Shown in pieces: positions 34,601 through 47,164 of a stretch of DNA of 64,000 nt. Within the stretch, counting starts at the first letter, position 1. Each line of letters starts with the position of its first letter. This DNA comes from Cladopsammia gracilis (taxonomy: Eukaryota; Cnidaria; Anthozoa; Scleractinia; Dendrophylliidae), in contig JAJGOT010000013.1 in assembly GCA_022457155.1 (NCBI GenBank), forward strand, positions 2,009,001 to 2,073,000, given 5' to 3'. The notes beneath the pieces were generated by a model. The model did not search any database, was not told the origin of the DNA, and was given only the letters and a program-made list of their open reading frames with translations. The position numbers were made by a program, and so were the translations under genes.

Positions 34601-35340
34601 TCGTCGGATTGGAGGTGAATTGACACAGCAGAATGATCGCTATGAGGTGCATATAGAATATCGGTTCTTTTGGTTAAAGGGGTTAATTCCTGTGAGATTA
34701 AGAAATAGTCTAAGCGGCACTGAATTTTAAAGGAACTATTTCTCCAAGTGAAACGCAGCGTGTCAGGATTTAAAACTCGCCAGATATCTTTGAGGTTGTA
34801 CACATCGCACAGTTTTTCTATTTCTTTTATAACGGAGGATTTTTTGGTGACAGGGTTCCCGCCTCTTTTATCATTTGGTGCTAAAGCGCAGTTGAAGTCA
34901 CCTCCTATTATAATACTATCTAGTGCAAACTCAGTTAGGTGTTGATTCAGCTTGTTAAAAAACGCAATCTGTTGGTTATTATCATTGGGAGCGTAAATGT
35001 TAACGAGAACAATAGGTTTTTCATCAATTGTCAGCTGTAGTATAATGAATCTCCCTTGTTTTATATCAGCGATGAATTTTTCTATTCTGCAATCTAGGGT
35101 GGGATTAATTAGTATCATCACGCCCTTACTATGATTTGTGCCGTGACTAAAGAAAGCTTTGCCACCCCATTCGTTTTCCCAGGTGGCGACACATTCCTTG
35201 GAGCAATATGATTCTTGTAAGAAGAAAAAGTGACGTTTTTGTTTGTGAAGCCAGCGAAATATGGTTCGGCGCTTGATAGACTTATTTAGACCTCTAACAT
35301 TAAGAGACAAGCATTTCAGGTCAAAAGCATTAGTATTCAA
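31605..35340 (-). pseudogene. LINE ORF2: endonuclease and reverse transcriptase, one frameshift
   Basis: The N-terminal part is an APE-type endonuclease (SLNVRGLN, LQESY, IIGGDFNCAL, RLDYFLIS, SDHSAV). The RT follows, with PGTDGLPVEFY, DQTGYVKGRFIGENIR, motif A AIFLDFKKAFDS, motif B GVRQGCPLSG and motif C QYADDT near residue 708. A one-base change in an 8-nt A-run on the plus strand (33010-33017) shifts the frame. The rest continues as SYNQISADTRNFNKKIQSLE, thumb/connector sequence, and a CX2CX8HX4C zinc knuckle (CNLCNFERQ..DHLFVHC). The start is unresolved, as no ATG opens the frame near its beginning. All catalytic residues visible are present, so the frameshift is the only clear defect; a homopolymer sequencing error is also possible. 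Confidence 0.9.
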
Positions 35341-35657
35341 AATTTGTGTGTGGTTGGAAAACGAATTACGGAATTACCTATGCAGAAGCTACGCGGAGAA
35401 AATGCAATTGAGACCTTTTCTGAGAGCACAACATTAAAGAAATCGCACTGGAATGCAGGAACAGAATGCAAATTACGATAGTTAACATTTCGTAGGACTA
35501 AGAAGTATTTTCTATAATTGACGCCTAACAGAAAAGATACACGAATTAAACAAAAAAGAAAAAAACTAAAATTTACATTACAAAACATGAACAGTTGCAT
35601 GGTTTAGCTTTAAAGTGAATACCGAGAAATAGCCAGTGGGTCAGGTCCTTTTTTTGG

Positions 35658-35771
<114 letters not shown>

Positions 35772-35800
35772 TTTTTTAGTAATTTGCTTATTGGGTCAAA

Positions 35801-36739
35801 TCAGGCAGAGGCTACTTTAAACTCTGATGGGATATTGGAGATGTCATAAGTGTTATTGTCAATAAAAAGCTTTCTGTTAATTACCTTTGCATCTCGGCCG
35901 TTTTTTTTGGCAGCGAACATAGCTTGTATTAAGACTTTTCGTTCTTGTTGAATTGCTCTTGCAAAGTCCTGAGTAATATAAGCGTCCTTGAGTCTATGTG
36001 AAGACTTTAGTCGGTTTTTCGCTGAGAATATTATGTCTCGGTCTTCTCTTACAGCAAATCGCACGATTATCGGCCGCGGTCGAGAAGAAGTTGAGGCATC
36101 ATCTTGCGTGTGTGGCTTGCCGACACGGTGAACAGCATGGAATCTGATGTTTTCAGGGTTAATTTTAAGGTCATTTTCAATTATGTCATACACGGTGTCT
36201 GTGCAGTTTTCGTCCTTACTCTCAGGGATATTCATAAAACGCAGGTTTTCTTTTCTGGTGTAGTTTTCAAGCGCGATGAGGCTCTCCTGGGTTTCCTTTA
36301 GGGAAGGTTCGAGTTTATTATTTTCCGCTATGACCTTGGTCAGCTCAGATTTCAGCCGAAGAATTTCTGCTGCTTGCTCGTCTAACATCTTTTGATGGGA
36401 GGTCTTTGAATCTTTTAAAGCTTTGTTCTCTTGTTGAAGATCTTCGATAGAGATCCAAGCGCTGTCGAGGGATTTTTCGAATTCCTTCAGCGAGTTTTTG
36501 ACGCCATTGATATCTTCTTTAAACTCGTGTGTTAATTGAGCGATCTGCGAGTGGAGATTTGTAAAGTTGTCTTCCATTCTGGATTCCATGGAGTTTAGCT
36601 TGTCGAGGAGCTGCTTTAGCGAGATTGGTGAGTTGCTTTCTTGGTCGCTATCCATATCGTCACTCTTATGTTTGTTTCTTTTCGGGGAAGGCTTCGAACA
36701 CGAACTGCTTGAACTGGATCGATTTGCTCGCTTAGACAT
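35801..36739 (-). CDS. LINE ORF1 RNA-binding protein
   Basis: The ATG at 36739 opens [11 protein letters not shown] (312 residues); the ORF extends four codons further upstream but without an ATG. The order is a Ser/Lys-rich head, a coiled coil (about residues 40-160) and an RRM-like core beginning [16 protein letters not shown]. Then comes a basic C-terminal domain with [26 protein letters not shown] and [16 protein letters not shown]. This is the trimeric coiled-coil/RRM/CTD plan of L1-type ORF1 proteins (Transposase_22 family), nucleic-acid chaperones that coat the LINE transcript. The ORF is intact. Confidence 0.9.
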   Translation of the reverse strand: MSKRANRSSSSSSCSKPSPKRNKHKSDDMDSDQESNSPISLKQLLDKLNSMESRMEDNFTNLHSQIAQLTHEFKEDINGVKNSLKEFEKSLDSAWISIEDLQQENKALKDSKTSHQKMLDEQAAEILRLKSELTKVIAENNKLEPSLKETQESLIALENYTRKENLRFMNIPESKDENCTDTVYDIIENDLKINPENIRFHAVHRVGKPHTQDDASTSSRPRPIIVRFAVREDRDIIFSAKNRLKSSHRLKDAYITQDFARAIQQERKVLIQAMFAAKKNGRDAKVINRKLFIDNNTYDISNIPSEFKVASA

Positions 36740-36928
36740 CAGAGTAAGCAATGAAATAGAGACCGCTGTCGATTAAACTTGAGCAAACATTGCTAGAAAA
36801 CGTTGCTCATATTTTAAGATTACCAAAGGAGCCCGTCTTGGCCTTTCTCAGTTGAAGAATCACGGACCGCGGAGAACACGTCCGACCGCCATGATGCTCC
36901 CATGTGACGTCCCATTTGTTTATAGTTT

Positions 36929-37193
36929 CATAAAAGGAATTCGGCGAAATGAGTTCGTGAGCGGTCAATCTTGCAAAATTCAGACCGCTGAGGGAACCAA
37001 TCAAAATACTCCCTTTCATCGTGGACCAGTTTGCCATATAACAATTAAAGTTTACATATTATACAAAACGATCGTGATATTTATGAAAGTAATGACAAAC
37101 TGAAAAAATTAACTGCTATACAGGTAAATTACAAACAATGATTAAAAATCGTCAAGCAAAGTTAACATACTACGACAAAACATTTTACTACAC
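36929..37193. other. Non-coding sequence right of the LINE
   Basis: No coding sequence or repeat structure is evident between the LINE target duplication and the next MITE. Confidence 0.4.
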
Positions 37194-37194
37194 C

Positions 37195-37301
37195 TGACTC
37201 GTCCCCAGTCGTCTCTCAATTAACGCGCTTCTCTCGTTCCGCGTCTATCCCCCACGCGCGTCTCCCGCGTCTTGCCTAGAAAGACGACTGGGGACGAGTC
37301 A
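37195..37301. mobile_element. 107-bp MITE with 10-bp target duplication
   Basis: Ends TGACTCGTCCCCAGTCGTCT and its reverse complement are flanked by ttactacacc at 37185-37194 and 37303-37312. A 9-10 bp duplication is the habit of Mutator-like elements. Related CTCGTCCCCAGA ends are at 58101-58151. Confidence 0.65.
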
Positions 37302-37312
37302 GTTACTACACC

Positions 37313-40300
37313 TGTTACTTCGTTAGTTCCTTTTTTTATCGATTGCAAACAATACAACCCAGCAGGCACGCTTTTCTCAAAAGCAGGAAGGATCTTTGCC
37401 ATCTTTTTGTAGTACGCGAAGTTTTACATCAAAGAATTGTGTTCACACCTACTGATCATTTTTAACAACAAACTATATGATTAATTTTCATCGCCATTCG
37501 GGAGTTTTAACCCTTCGGGAGTTTTAATTGTGATACTCCCATTCGGGAGTTTTAATTGTGATACCCACGCATCATTGCCATGGTAGCCACTGATGACAAA
37601 ATCAGAATAATTACTTTGGTCAACTACTAAATGTACATTTTAATTTTACCACAATTTACTGGTACCAGCCACCTAAACCTATTGTTTTGTGCCGCTTTCG
37701 CTTTTCTAATAAGGGAGTGTGTCCCAAACTTCCTTTTATATAGCCAACTCTAATTCAAATAGGGAAACATTTGTCAGGGATACCACATGAATTATACTGA
37801 TAACGGCAAAACCACGGCGACAAACCAATGAAGAGTGCCTGATCTTTTGTAGACCTGGATCAGTAAAAATCTTGAAATAGTAAGTACAAACGGCAAACTG
37901 ATCCTTACCGGCGACAGGGAGAAGTGATTGAAACAGAAGCCTCCTGAAGACTGAAAACAAGAAAATGAACATTACCGGCTGATCGGTCTGTGCTATAGTT
38001 ACTGAAAGAAAGATAGAAAGAAGGCTTTTGCATTGGAAACTATCCCGTTCCGCGACATTTTTAAAACATGCGGAAATTTTAGTCATTGGCTTAAGTACTA
38101 GAGCACTTACTTACAACTTCCTTTAAAACAAGCGCGCCCCTTCATTTTGTCAAGCAAAACTTACTCACCTAAGGCAAAATATTTTTCATGCTGTCTAGAA
38201 CTGATTTATGACAGAAAGTCTGGATAACAATGTTATCGTGTTATCCATCTGCCTTTCGTTTCAATAGCACGTACAAAGTTAAATCAGAGATAGATCGATG
38301 AACTACGGACGTGATCGTCCAAAGAAAGACAAACTTCTATTGTTGATCTTGGAAAATAATTCCTTTTCACAGACAAAATAATGGCTCCGTCAATGCCAAG
38401 CCCGCCCATGCCATGACCGCCTGTACTTTTTAATATCTCCAAACTACTGCTTTTGTTTTACTCTATAGAATATTTTTATCCAACTTAGCTGTATATTTGG
38501 TAACAATTGACGATATAACGTGTAAATAAGCTAAGCAAAATTTTGCTGACGTCACGTAGGGATGTAGGCCTGGCTAAACGAAGACGCACACCACTCCCTT
38601 TTGCTTTCATAGCGGCACGTACAGAGTATATAGACAGATCAATGAATGAAGAGCGTGATTGTCCAAAGAAAGACAAACTTTTATTGTTGACCTTGGAAAA
38701 ATAGTTCCCTTTCAGAAACAAAATAACCTTGAAATTTCCGCATTCAACAAATACAGTAGAAACTAACTGAAGCTGCAATAAGCGAATGCCAAATAGTATT
38801 ACATGTTTATTTATTCAAGATACCAAATAAAATACAAAAGAATATCTTGAAAATAAGAAGGTTATCCCAATATAACATTTCCCTAAGAAAATGTAAAACA
38901 TTAAACATACAAACAAGAATTAAAAAAATCTTAAACGTCTTGACTTGAATTTGATATTTACACCATCGGCTTCTTCCACGACGGACCTACGATACGATAG
39001 GCTTTCCATTCGCGCGCGATGCGATCGATTGTTATATAACCCAGGTGAAAAATGTTTATGGCGGAAAATATGATTTGAACTATCTCACGAGGTAGTTTCT
39101 AAGCCTGGGGAAACACGTTAGCGTAATCCTCTCCTTGTTAAACACTGCATCATCCTTCGTTCCCGAAGAGCTGTTGACGAGTGAGATTAACTCAGTCCAC
39201 AAAATCAAACAACAGCAAGCTCGAGCTTTATTTGCTTCAGTTCATGTGATATTACTAGAAATACGTGTCTCGCAGAACCTCGCGAAGCTCGGGGGAGGAT
39301 GCACTGCAAAATTTTAGCGATGTGGGAGAGATGGAATTTTTGATTTGACTGGAGAGATTGGGTTGCATGCCGGTAATGGCCCCGAAAATTTAATTTAAGT
39401 TGAGACATTCTAGTTCCCAGTCGCTTCGATTTAACTTGTAGTTAGTGTACTCAGTCTTCCTAAATTATAATAAATGGGAAGTGGTATTGGTCAGTTTTGG
39501 GTTTTGAGCTGTGAGTCACTGTAACTGCTATGGGACTGGGTATCAAAAGATCCTAGGGCCCTTCTTTCCACCCCCCCCCCCAACCTATGTTCATTAATTT
39601 TTTTGAGAAAGAAAATTGGTGTGAAAGTGGATGTATAGTATTGTTGTGGACATGGGTCCAGGACAATATGCAGTGGTGTTCTGAAATATGGAGTTTTGTT
39701 GTTGGATTGCGTTCCAAAATAATGCCACACCCTACAAAAAAATCAAGTTAAGTTGATTTATAGACTCTACCTCTACCCTATCTATCCCCTACCTCTACCC
39801 TATCTATCTCAGACTCATCTACACACCATGCACTGATCACAGTGATCAGTTTCCCTGTAAGTGATACCCTATTCTAGACCAAAATTATCTGATTTCTAAA
39901 CTCTATTCCAGACTACCATACTTGAAAATCATAAGCTTTACAGCGGCACATACGGTTTTTACCCATATAGCTTATATAACATGTCACTTCCTCACCCTAG
40001 TCTAGTCTAGAGGCTAACCTAAAGGGAAGTTGGTCCGTGTTACGCATGCTGTGCGAGTCTCTGTCTTTACTCTTGGACGTATCGGCGGAAAACGGTTAAA
40101 AAATTAGTCAATTAAGATCATGATTTTACTAAAATCGGTAATTGCAATTGTCAAGCACAGCTTTCGTAATTTGATGAGAATGTGGAGGCTAAAAACTACC
40201 GACTCGAAACTGTTTCAAAGAAACACGTATTTCCTCGAGCACTAGCCTTCCCTTAATTAATTGCCCTCTTGAATAATCGCCCCCTTCCTCTTCCGCTCCT

Positions 40301-41520
40301 TCTTTCATTCTACCAGGAGCACGCAACGAAAGCTGTTCAGAAGGCCTTAGTCATCTTAAAAATCCGTGACCAATCACAGCAGACGTAAACAATCCAATGA
40401 ACCAATCAGAGCTCGAAGCAATCACATGTCGGCGGCGCCAAGCGCGGGAAAACGCGGTTTTACTTCTGATTGGTTGAGAAAGTGGCACGAGATTTTTTAG
40501 CCAATCACAAAGGACCACAAAGCGTAGCAATGCAAAACCAAAGCAATTGTGTGGTTACTTTCGATACTCAATTGAAAACTGCTCTAAAAACTAGAGTTTC
40601 CTTAAGTAAACTGTCGCCTCAGACTTTCGAACCATCGAAAAATTTAACGCCTATCGTTTTCGGAGGGATGAAAAATATCATTATTGGTACTAAAATATTC
40701 TGCCGCTGAAATAATCAGCTGAAAGAACCGAAAAAATCAAGCTGTATTAGCTTTCACACAGCTTCCTTTCAATACACCCATGTTCCCAGGTGAAAATGAT
40801 GTGAAAAATATAACAGTACTCAATAAGTATGTCGCCGATGTTGGGTGAAATGTGGTACGACTCATTGACAATTGCTTCTTGATTAGGATACGAATTAACT
40901 TTCATTTACTTTCAACACACATTTACATATGTGTGTTGTGCTGAAAGTAAATGTAAAAGAGGTTTTTAAGTTACTTTCGTGGCTTCGATAAGCAGAATTT
41001 CGAAGATGTGTCATTGACAACACAGATGAAGGTCAGTTATTGAACATCGAATAACCAATTAAAAGCCCTTTAGCTTAGTTTAGTTTAGATTATCAGTGTA
41101 TTGAGGTTTCATGAAGTAATAATGAAAGATATATTTTGGACACAACTCAGTATTGAATATGGCCCAAAGTCAGTATTGAGGCAATCGAGGCTGTATTCGT
41201 TAAGTCGACTTGTCGGCAAGTCTACCGAGGCTGTGGCCTTGTTGTTCATTGAATGAGAATATATATTTTTTAGAACTGAACCACGGACCTAGGAATGTAG
41301 GAAGATAACCTCGGGGGGGAGGGGATTGTTTCGCTAATTATTTTGGTCTGGCTACGGGCCTGATTTCACATTAACTCATTTCGCCTCCCTTCCCATTTTG
41401 AAAGCAATAAAACTAATAAAATAATCACTCCAACTGTCATTCGAGGGAATATTGAATTTCACCCATCAATAAGAATTAAATATCCTTGGAAATAAGTAAT
41501 CTGTATCTATAAAGATATGC
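37313..41520. other. Gene-poor region with short repeats
   Basis: No gene is supported. Items seen: a short tandem cattcgggagttttaattgt at 37493-37560, and a direct duplication at 38261-38384 and 38608-38732 (shared cgtccaaagaaagacaaact). A dispersed-repeat copy at 40455-40600 (ctgattggttgagaaagtgg, caatgcaaaaccaaagcaat) matches 8085-8230 and 47285-47600. Around 40915-40960 there is a small inverted repeat, cttactttcaacacac/gtgtgttgtgctgaaagta. Confidence 0.45.
38261..38732. repeat. Pair of ~124-bp direct repeats
   Basis: The copies are at 38261-38384 and 38608-38732, sharing gcacgtacaaagt/gcacgtacagagt, then gatcgtccaaagaaagacaa-like and ttattgttgaccttggaaaa-like sequence. The origin is unknown. 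Confidence 0.7.
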
Positions 41521-41790
41521 TGTGGTGCAATTTTGTCCTTGGTGCAAATTTTATTCTCTATTGTTTTTGGGTATGGTATGTATGAAAATGAGTTTTGAAC
41601 AAAGGAAAATAAAATTTGCACCAAGGATAAAATTGCACCACAACGGGTGTTTCTTGGTGTTGCGGAAGCCATTGTTGGTTAGTTTTTGTGTTGTGGTGTG
41701 GGTATTGTTCAGTGTCTTTTGAATCTTTTGTTTTACGTCATTTGGTGATCACACCATCCGCAACACCAAGAAACTACCACCACAACAGAT
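41521..41790. repeat. Two adjacent hairpin repeats
   Basis: The first pairs tgtggtgcaattttgtcctt (41521) with aaggataaaattgcaccaca (ending 41642). The second pairs gtttcttggtgttgcgga (about 41649) with tccgcaacaccaagaaac (about 41758). Both look like independent foldback MITEs. Confidence 0.7.
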
Positions 41791-42868
41791 ATATCCATCA
41801 CTGCAGTTCTAAAAAGAGAAGTCAATTACACGAGCTATAGCTTGCCGGGTATGCGGAAAACTCGGCAAAACCCACTCATCCCATATTTTCTACATCAACA
41901 TTCCTTTTAAACATTTCCTGACACACAAACGCTCTTCTTGTTAAAATCAACTTATAGCAGTCAGTTATAAATAGAAACTCGGAAGGTTTTGTGTGCGTGT
42001 ATTTGTGTGAGTTATAACTGAAGCTCGTGGATAATAATAGTTCGATATCTTTCATTTTCAGAATTTCTCGCTTCAGCTCTAGCATATGTCAACCTATCAT
42101 CGTTTCATCTCTTTATCACTTCCTTATTACGTTGGGTCTGACGTGGTCTGCATGTAACTATTGGCTTGGGTTTCATATATGTTCAAAACCAGACATCTCA
42201 GTGGATATCGATTTATAAAACAGGGAAGTGGACGTTTGCATAACAACGTCCCTTCCAAGGGCAGCTTATCTCAGTATGATCGAACCCACATAAAATTCCA
42301 AGGTCAATTTTTAAAAAAAATGAAAAACAAAGAGCATCACGGGACAGTACTCAGTGCTAAAAAGGTTTCATTGTAAGATTTCATCCACAAATCCAAAATA
42401 TGAAACGATTTATCTGCTTGTCACCCGGGGGGGGCTTGTCACTATCAAAAATTTTCCAAATTGCTAAAAAAGGAAACAAACCGCTTTACATGTAAAGCGA
42501 AACAAATATTTTTTTCTCTTCAGAAAGCTTGCTGAAATGCAAAAAAAGATGCTGATTTTCCCAATAGTTACAGTTCCACAGAAAGAAAATATATTTTATT
42601 TCAAAACCTTATACGGCTTTTTAAGTAACTCGAAGAGAATGTGATAAATCAGTCACAGATCCAGACCCCATCATAAGGGGGAACCGGGGTGAATAAGGGG
42701 GTCATGGGGAGGGGGGAGGGGGGGCCTCCCCTGGATCCGCCACTAAAAACGAATGCTTCGACTGCTTCGACTGCGACTTCGACCTTCGACTCCGAGTGGA
42801 CATCTTCCTTATAATATTTGAGTACCCCTGCCTAGGCGAGGGGCGGAGGAGGGGGGGGGGGGGGTAGA

Positions 42869-43250
42869 ACTCCCATAAAAAGTGGCGGGGGTGATCATCG
42901 TATACGTACCTTTCAGGGGTTTAAATTCTTGGTTTGGTACCACTCAGGTGTTTGAACCGAAAATAACCACTGTCAGAAATAATTGGTACCTCCTAGGGGT
43001 AAATAATTGGTACCTCCTAGGGGTAAATAATTGGTACCTCCTAGGGGTAAAGAATTGGTACCTCCTAGGGGTTAAGAATTGGTACCTCCTAGGGGTAAAG
43101 AATTGGTACCTCCTAGGGGTAAAGAATTGGTACCTCCTAGGGGTAAAGAATTGGTGCCTCTTAGGGGTAATAATTGATGAGTCCAACAAAACGGGTTTTT
43201 GGTTCCTTTCAAAAGTTTTGACGATCACCCCGTCAATTTTAAATGGGAGT
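42869..43250. mobile_element. GGTACC-family MITE with internal satellite
   Basis: The ends are ACTCCCATAAAAAGTGGCGG and the complement ending AAATGGGAGT, with mirrored GTGATCATCG/CGATCAC just inside. The centre is filled by the 24-bp array at 42981-43172. Open frames across it exist only because the unit length is a multiple of three. Confidence 0.7.
42981..43172. repeat. 24-bp tandem array, eight copies
   Basis: The unit is aattggtacctcctagggg plus taaat, taaag or ttaag. Eight copies fill exactly 192 bp, and the last one is degenerate (ggtgcctcttagggg). Confidence 0.95.
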
Positions 43251-44077
43251 CCCCACGGACCCTTTGATGCTTCGCCCCACAAGAAAGGCCAAGTTCACTA
43301 TCTTTTGACTCACTATCTTTTCTTATATAAACATTTAATGATAAAAAACGCACGAAACAAAATAAATAAAGCTGCTCTTAGATACGAGTTGCATAAAAAA
43401 TGATTTTGTCAACAAGTTTTTCTTTAATGGCCATTCAGTACATTGGCATTAAATACTGGCACTGAATACAACGGACACACTAAGAGTCGCAAGACATGGG
43501 TCACTTCACTATCGGTGGAAGATTATTAAAATTGTCTGTTGTACGTATTACAATGAAATAGCGGTACAAAGAAAAGAATTCATAAACCGGAAGAGGCTTA
43601 AAAGTAGAAAACGGAAATTTCTGTACGACTCGACAGATAATATAACTGAATGTAATATTGTTTTCTTTGTATTGTTAATCACGAACAAAGCTATTGCATT
43701 ATTGAAAAGTTTTGTCTTCTTTTCCAAGAAGCTGAACATTCAATGCTCTGTCTGCGGTCCGTGCACGTTCGCAGCTAAGCAAGTATCCTATAACGGAAAT
43801 AAGAATTGTGGCCCATTTACTCCATTTATGGAATGTAACAGGACGAGAAATGAGCTGATCCGCTCTTTTTTTTCTTACTAACTTCCTCCTTTGTTTGCAA
43901 ATCAATTTAGTGAACATATACGTAAAGAGAATTTAGCAAAGGATCAAAGTCACATGTGAAATTACGCATGGTCTACAAGTTCGACTTCCTGTGTAGATTC
44001 ACTCAAGTGGAGTGGCCAACATAATAAATGGTTAACCAGATTTGATGTAAACCGTCTGCAGACTCCTCGGAGAGAGT
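43251..44077. other. Upstream region of the locus 3 CARD exon
   Basis: No repeat or gene is identified. It presumably holds the promoter and 5' UTR of locus 3, but no core element can be assigned. Confidence 0.4.
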
Positions 44078-44372
44078 ATGGAAATGGGAGAGCTATCGTT
44101 TGAGGAAACTTTAGAAACAAATCGTGTAGAAATTGTGCAACGTTTGCAGCTAGATCGGACATTTCTATTCGACTACCTCCGAAGCAAAAGTGTTTTTGAC
44201 ATCGGAGATTGTGACCTTGTTCAAGCAGAAAAGACTCGAGAGCAGAAAGCTGGAAAGTTCCTCGATGTTCTAATGACTAAAGGAGAAGATGGCTATACTC
44301 ATTTCATCGATGCAGTCCAGCTTTTGAATCCGTCCTTATTCGAGAGAATTACTGGGGAAAACGCTACCTCAC
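44078..44372 (+). CDS. CARD exon, first coding exon of locus 3
   Basis: ATG at 44078 starts MEMGELSFEETLETNRVEIV (a second ATG is two codons on). It runs 98 codons plus one base to CAC|GTAAGT, exactly the 295-nt length and phase-1 end of the locus 1 exons. The CARD has LFDYLRSKSVFDIGDCDLV, an EKTREQKAGKFLDVLMTKG helix and FIDAVQLLNPSLFERITGE, aligning throughout with exon A but clearly diverged. The one-base overhang joins the GA at 62149 to form an Arg codon before LNGHIPDLDIMSNHLKR. It is predicted to be a cytosolic CARD-CARD oligomerising adaptor like locus 1. Confidence 0.85.
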
Positions 44373-45082
44373 GTAAGTGAAGTCAATTGTCACCATTTGC
44401 AAACATATACTAATATTAATACAGTATAAGCTAATGTATTACTTAGATCACTAGCACATTCGTGTGTAAGATTTGCGACCCGTCAGAACAAAGACTGGGA
44501 TTTCCACGTTAAAATTATCTCACTACAGATATACGAATTTTACGTCGAACGGGTATAATTTTACTTGGCTTTACGTTCGTAAACAATAAAAGGCGACAGT
44601 CATGACGTACTTAAAAAGTTGAACCGTGCTCAAATTTTTACTTTTACACACGCTTTTTCTACATCGTCTCTAATTTTATTTACGCACGTAAAACGCACAT
44701 AAAAAGAATCCAGCTTAAAATTACATCCTTTCGGCCGTAAAAATCACGCGACAGTGGAAATCTACCTTTATATTGCGAGCTTGTGCGCGCAAGTCATGTT
44801 TGCAGAGCGTCACCGCACCTTTGAATTGTTTTGTAATATGTTACATTTCAGGCATGCATAAAATTTAATCTTGTTTTTTAAGTCAATGTTTGTTTGTAAA
44901 AACGATACCTGCGACCTTAGACCGTATATTAAAGAATTTATTTTTAAATCGAAGAGACGAAAACGTGGTTAATCTTTATACACTGATTTACATGTATATT
45001 GCGGACATGAAGCGTGAATTCCTATACATGTCACGCGACTTGGAAACGGACGCTGGAAATAAACTGACAGGATAAATAATTA

Positions 45083-46404
45083 GGGACCGTTCATTATTTA
45101 TGGGAGGGGGGGGATGGGTGAGAAAATGGGGGACCTGAAATTTTAGCCACTGCAAAAGGGGGGGTCCTGGGGAAATTTTTTTGTTATGGAGGGGGGTCTT
45201 GAAATTTTAAACAGATGATGTCTTAAATAAAAAAGCAAAAACATAACTACAGTGCACCAATAAGAACAGGGCACCCCAGAATTCATGGCTGGGAGCCTTT
45301 GGGCTCTCTATGATTCTTCTAAGAGCACAGCCTTGCACAGTATTTTGGTGCAGTCATGGAGCATGATTTATAATTTTTATTTCTTTATTTGGTACTGCCA
45401 TAATTGCACACGACATTACTTAAAGTTTTAACCCACCATTAAACGTATTACTGGATTGTAATAGTAGTAAACTGAGGGTTTTAGTGATTGATGTTAAAAG
45501 TATTAATTAGAATTTGTAACCCTAGCCAAAGGAATTTTCCTTATCTGCTACGTGGACATTAAGTTGAAGAACTGTTAGTAGTATCTTGTAGTTATCAGTT
45601 CGCCTTGTAAGTGAGTCAACCCACCCACATGCACCCGGTTTCTGGGTTGCTCAGTAGCAGTGGTTTTGTAGTATTGCAATAAATCTTTATATAGCCCAGC
45701 TGAGTCTTGGTTGTGATAGTACTTGGTTGTGATAGTACAACTATTAAAGTCTTAACTCTAGTTCTTCAAATGCACAGTGGACCAAGTGGTTGAATTGCTT
45801 CAATAAAGAAAACCACACAAGAATCAAAATGCCATTACGTTGTAATAACTATTTATTAATAAATTTACTGAAAATTATTCTAAACTTTTTTTTCATTTCC
45901 TGTTACAACATGTTATGATTTTATTGCTTTTATGTCTGGTTTATACTAGATTGTGTGTGGTTTATACACTGGTTTATGTCTCCTCCATATCCCCATTCCC
46001 ATCATATCCTCATTCCCATCGTACCCCAGGCCCATCATATCCCAAATTTACACCTGTATGCTTAAAAATAAATATGACATTAGAAGCACAGTTTTTAATA
46101 TTAAGACAGCAATACAGTCACCCCCAAAATTTCCCCTACTTTAGATCAGAAAACCAACACGCTAGCCACTAAGTCATCGCGCCCCCACAAAAATATGGTA
46201 TGGATACATACAATACAACTTTTATATTATAGAAATCAGATTAATAGTGGGGGGGGGGGGGGTATTGAAATTCTTCCCCAACAGAACAGGGGGGACCTGA
46301 AAAAATCCAGATTCACTAAGGGGGGGACATGAAAAAAAAATGGAAAATTTGTTAATTTCTCACCCATCCCCCCCCCCCCCCTCCCATAAATAATGAACGG
46401 TCCC
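45083..46404. mobile_element. 1.3-kb Harbinger-type non-autonomous element (TTA flanks)
   Basis: GGGACCGTTCATTATTTATG at 45083 is matched by the complement ending at 46404, with a G/C-run and GATGGGTGAGAAA just inside both ends. Both sides have TTA (45080-45082 and 46405-46407), the usual PIF/Harbinger target. No transposase ORF is visible. A tRNA-like A-box patch lies on the minus strand near 46150-46190. Confidence 0.65.
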
Positions 46405-47164
46405 TTAGCTAAAGCCTTTAATTTCTGATATAAATCGGTACTGGAATTCAATGTACAGTTTAGTATCTAGCTATAAAATGTGTTTGGTGTGAGTTAGTTG
46501 TATAAGAACTGTATAAGACTGTCATAATAAGATTTGCCTGGGGGCAATAAAGATGTTGGTGATCAATGTTGAATATTCAATGATTGTGTAATGTGCAAAA
46601 AATAGAGGTTTAGAAAAAAGGGACAACTTGAAACGATCACGTTGATCTTTTTAAGTCTGTCCTGTTTAATCCAGTGAAGGCATAAATTTCAACCTAAAAA
46701 TTGGAAAACTAAGGCTAGGCTAGTCAAGAGTATTAAAATATTAACTAATTATTTTGTCCAATATTTAAATAATTAAGGAATAATAAGGCTGAAAAGGAAC
46801 AACCAACAAGACTGTCCCTAAAAAAAAATCACAAATTTACTTATTGCATTATAAAATTATTCCAAACCTAACCATAAAGGAAACCCTTATAGCTACTACT
46901 GAGGACAATTAATGAATCTGAACACCCTGAAAAGGACTCCCCCCCAGACAAAATCCCAGTGGCAGGTCCAGACTCTATGGTTAGTGGGGGGGGGGGGGGG
47001 GGCAGGGGGGGCAGGGGCGGCAGATTGGAAAAATGTTGACAACTGCCATTGAAACCTACTAGCCTATTGACAGAACAATCCACTGCTGGACAGTGTTTTC
47101 TTTGCACAAATGTATGAAAATGGATCAGTTAGAGTGATTTTTAATTGTTGAGTAATTACTCTGA
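46405..47164. other. Non-coding stretch
   Basis: No gene is seen. A G-rich block (46985-47020) borders a word, tggcaggtccagact, related to other G-run elements. Confidence 0.4.

Noticed and set aside
42882..43403. 173-residue ORF with repeated NNWYLLGV
   Set aside because: The 24-bp unit is a multiple of three, so any frame stays open; the flanks are MITE ends, not a gene.
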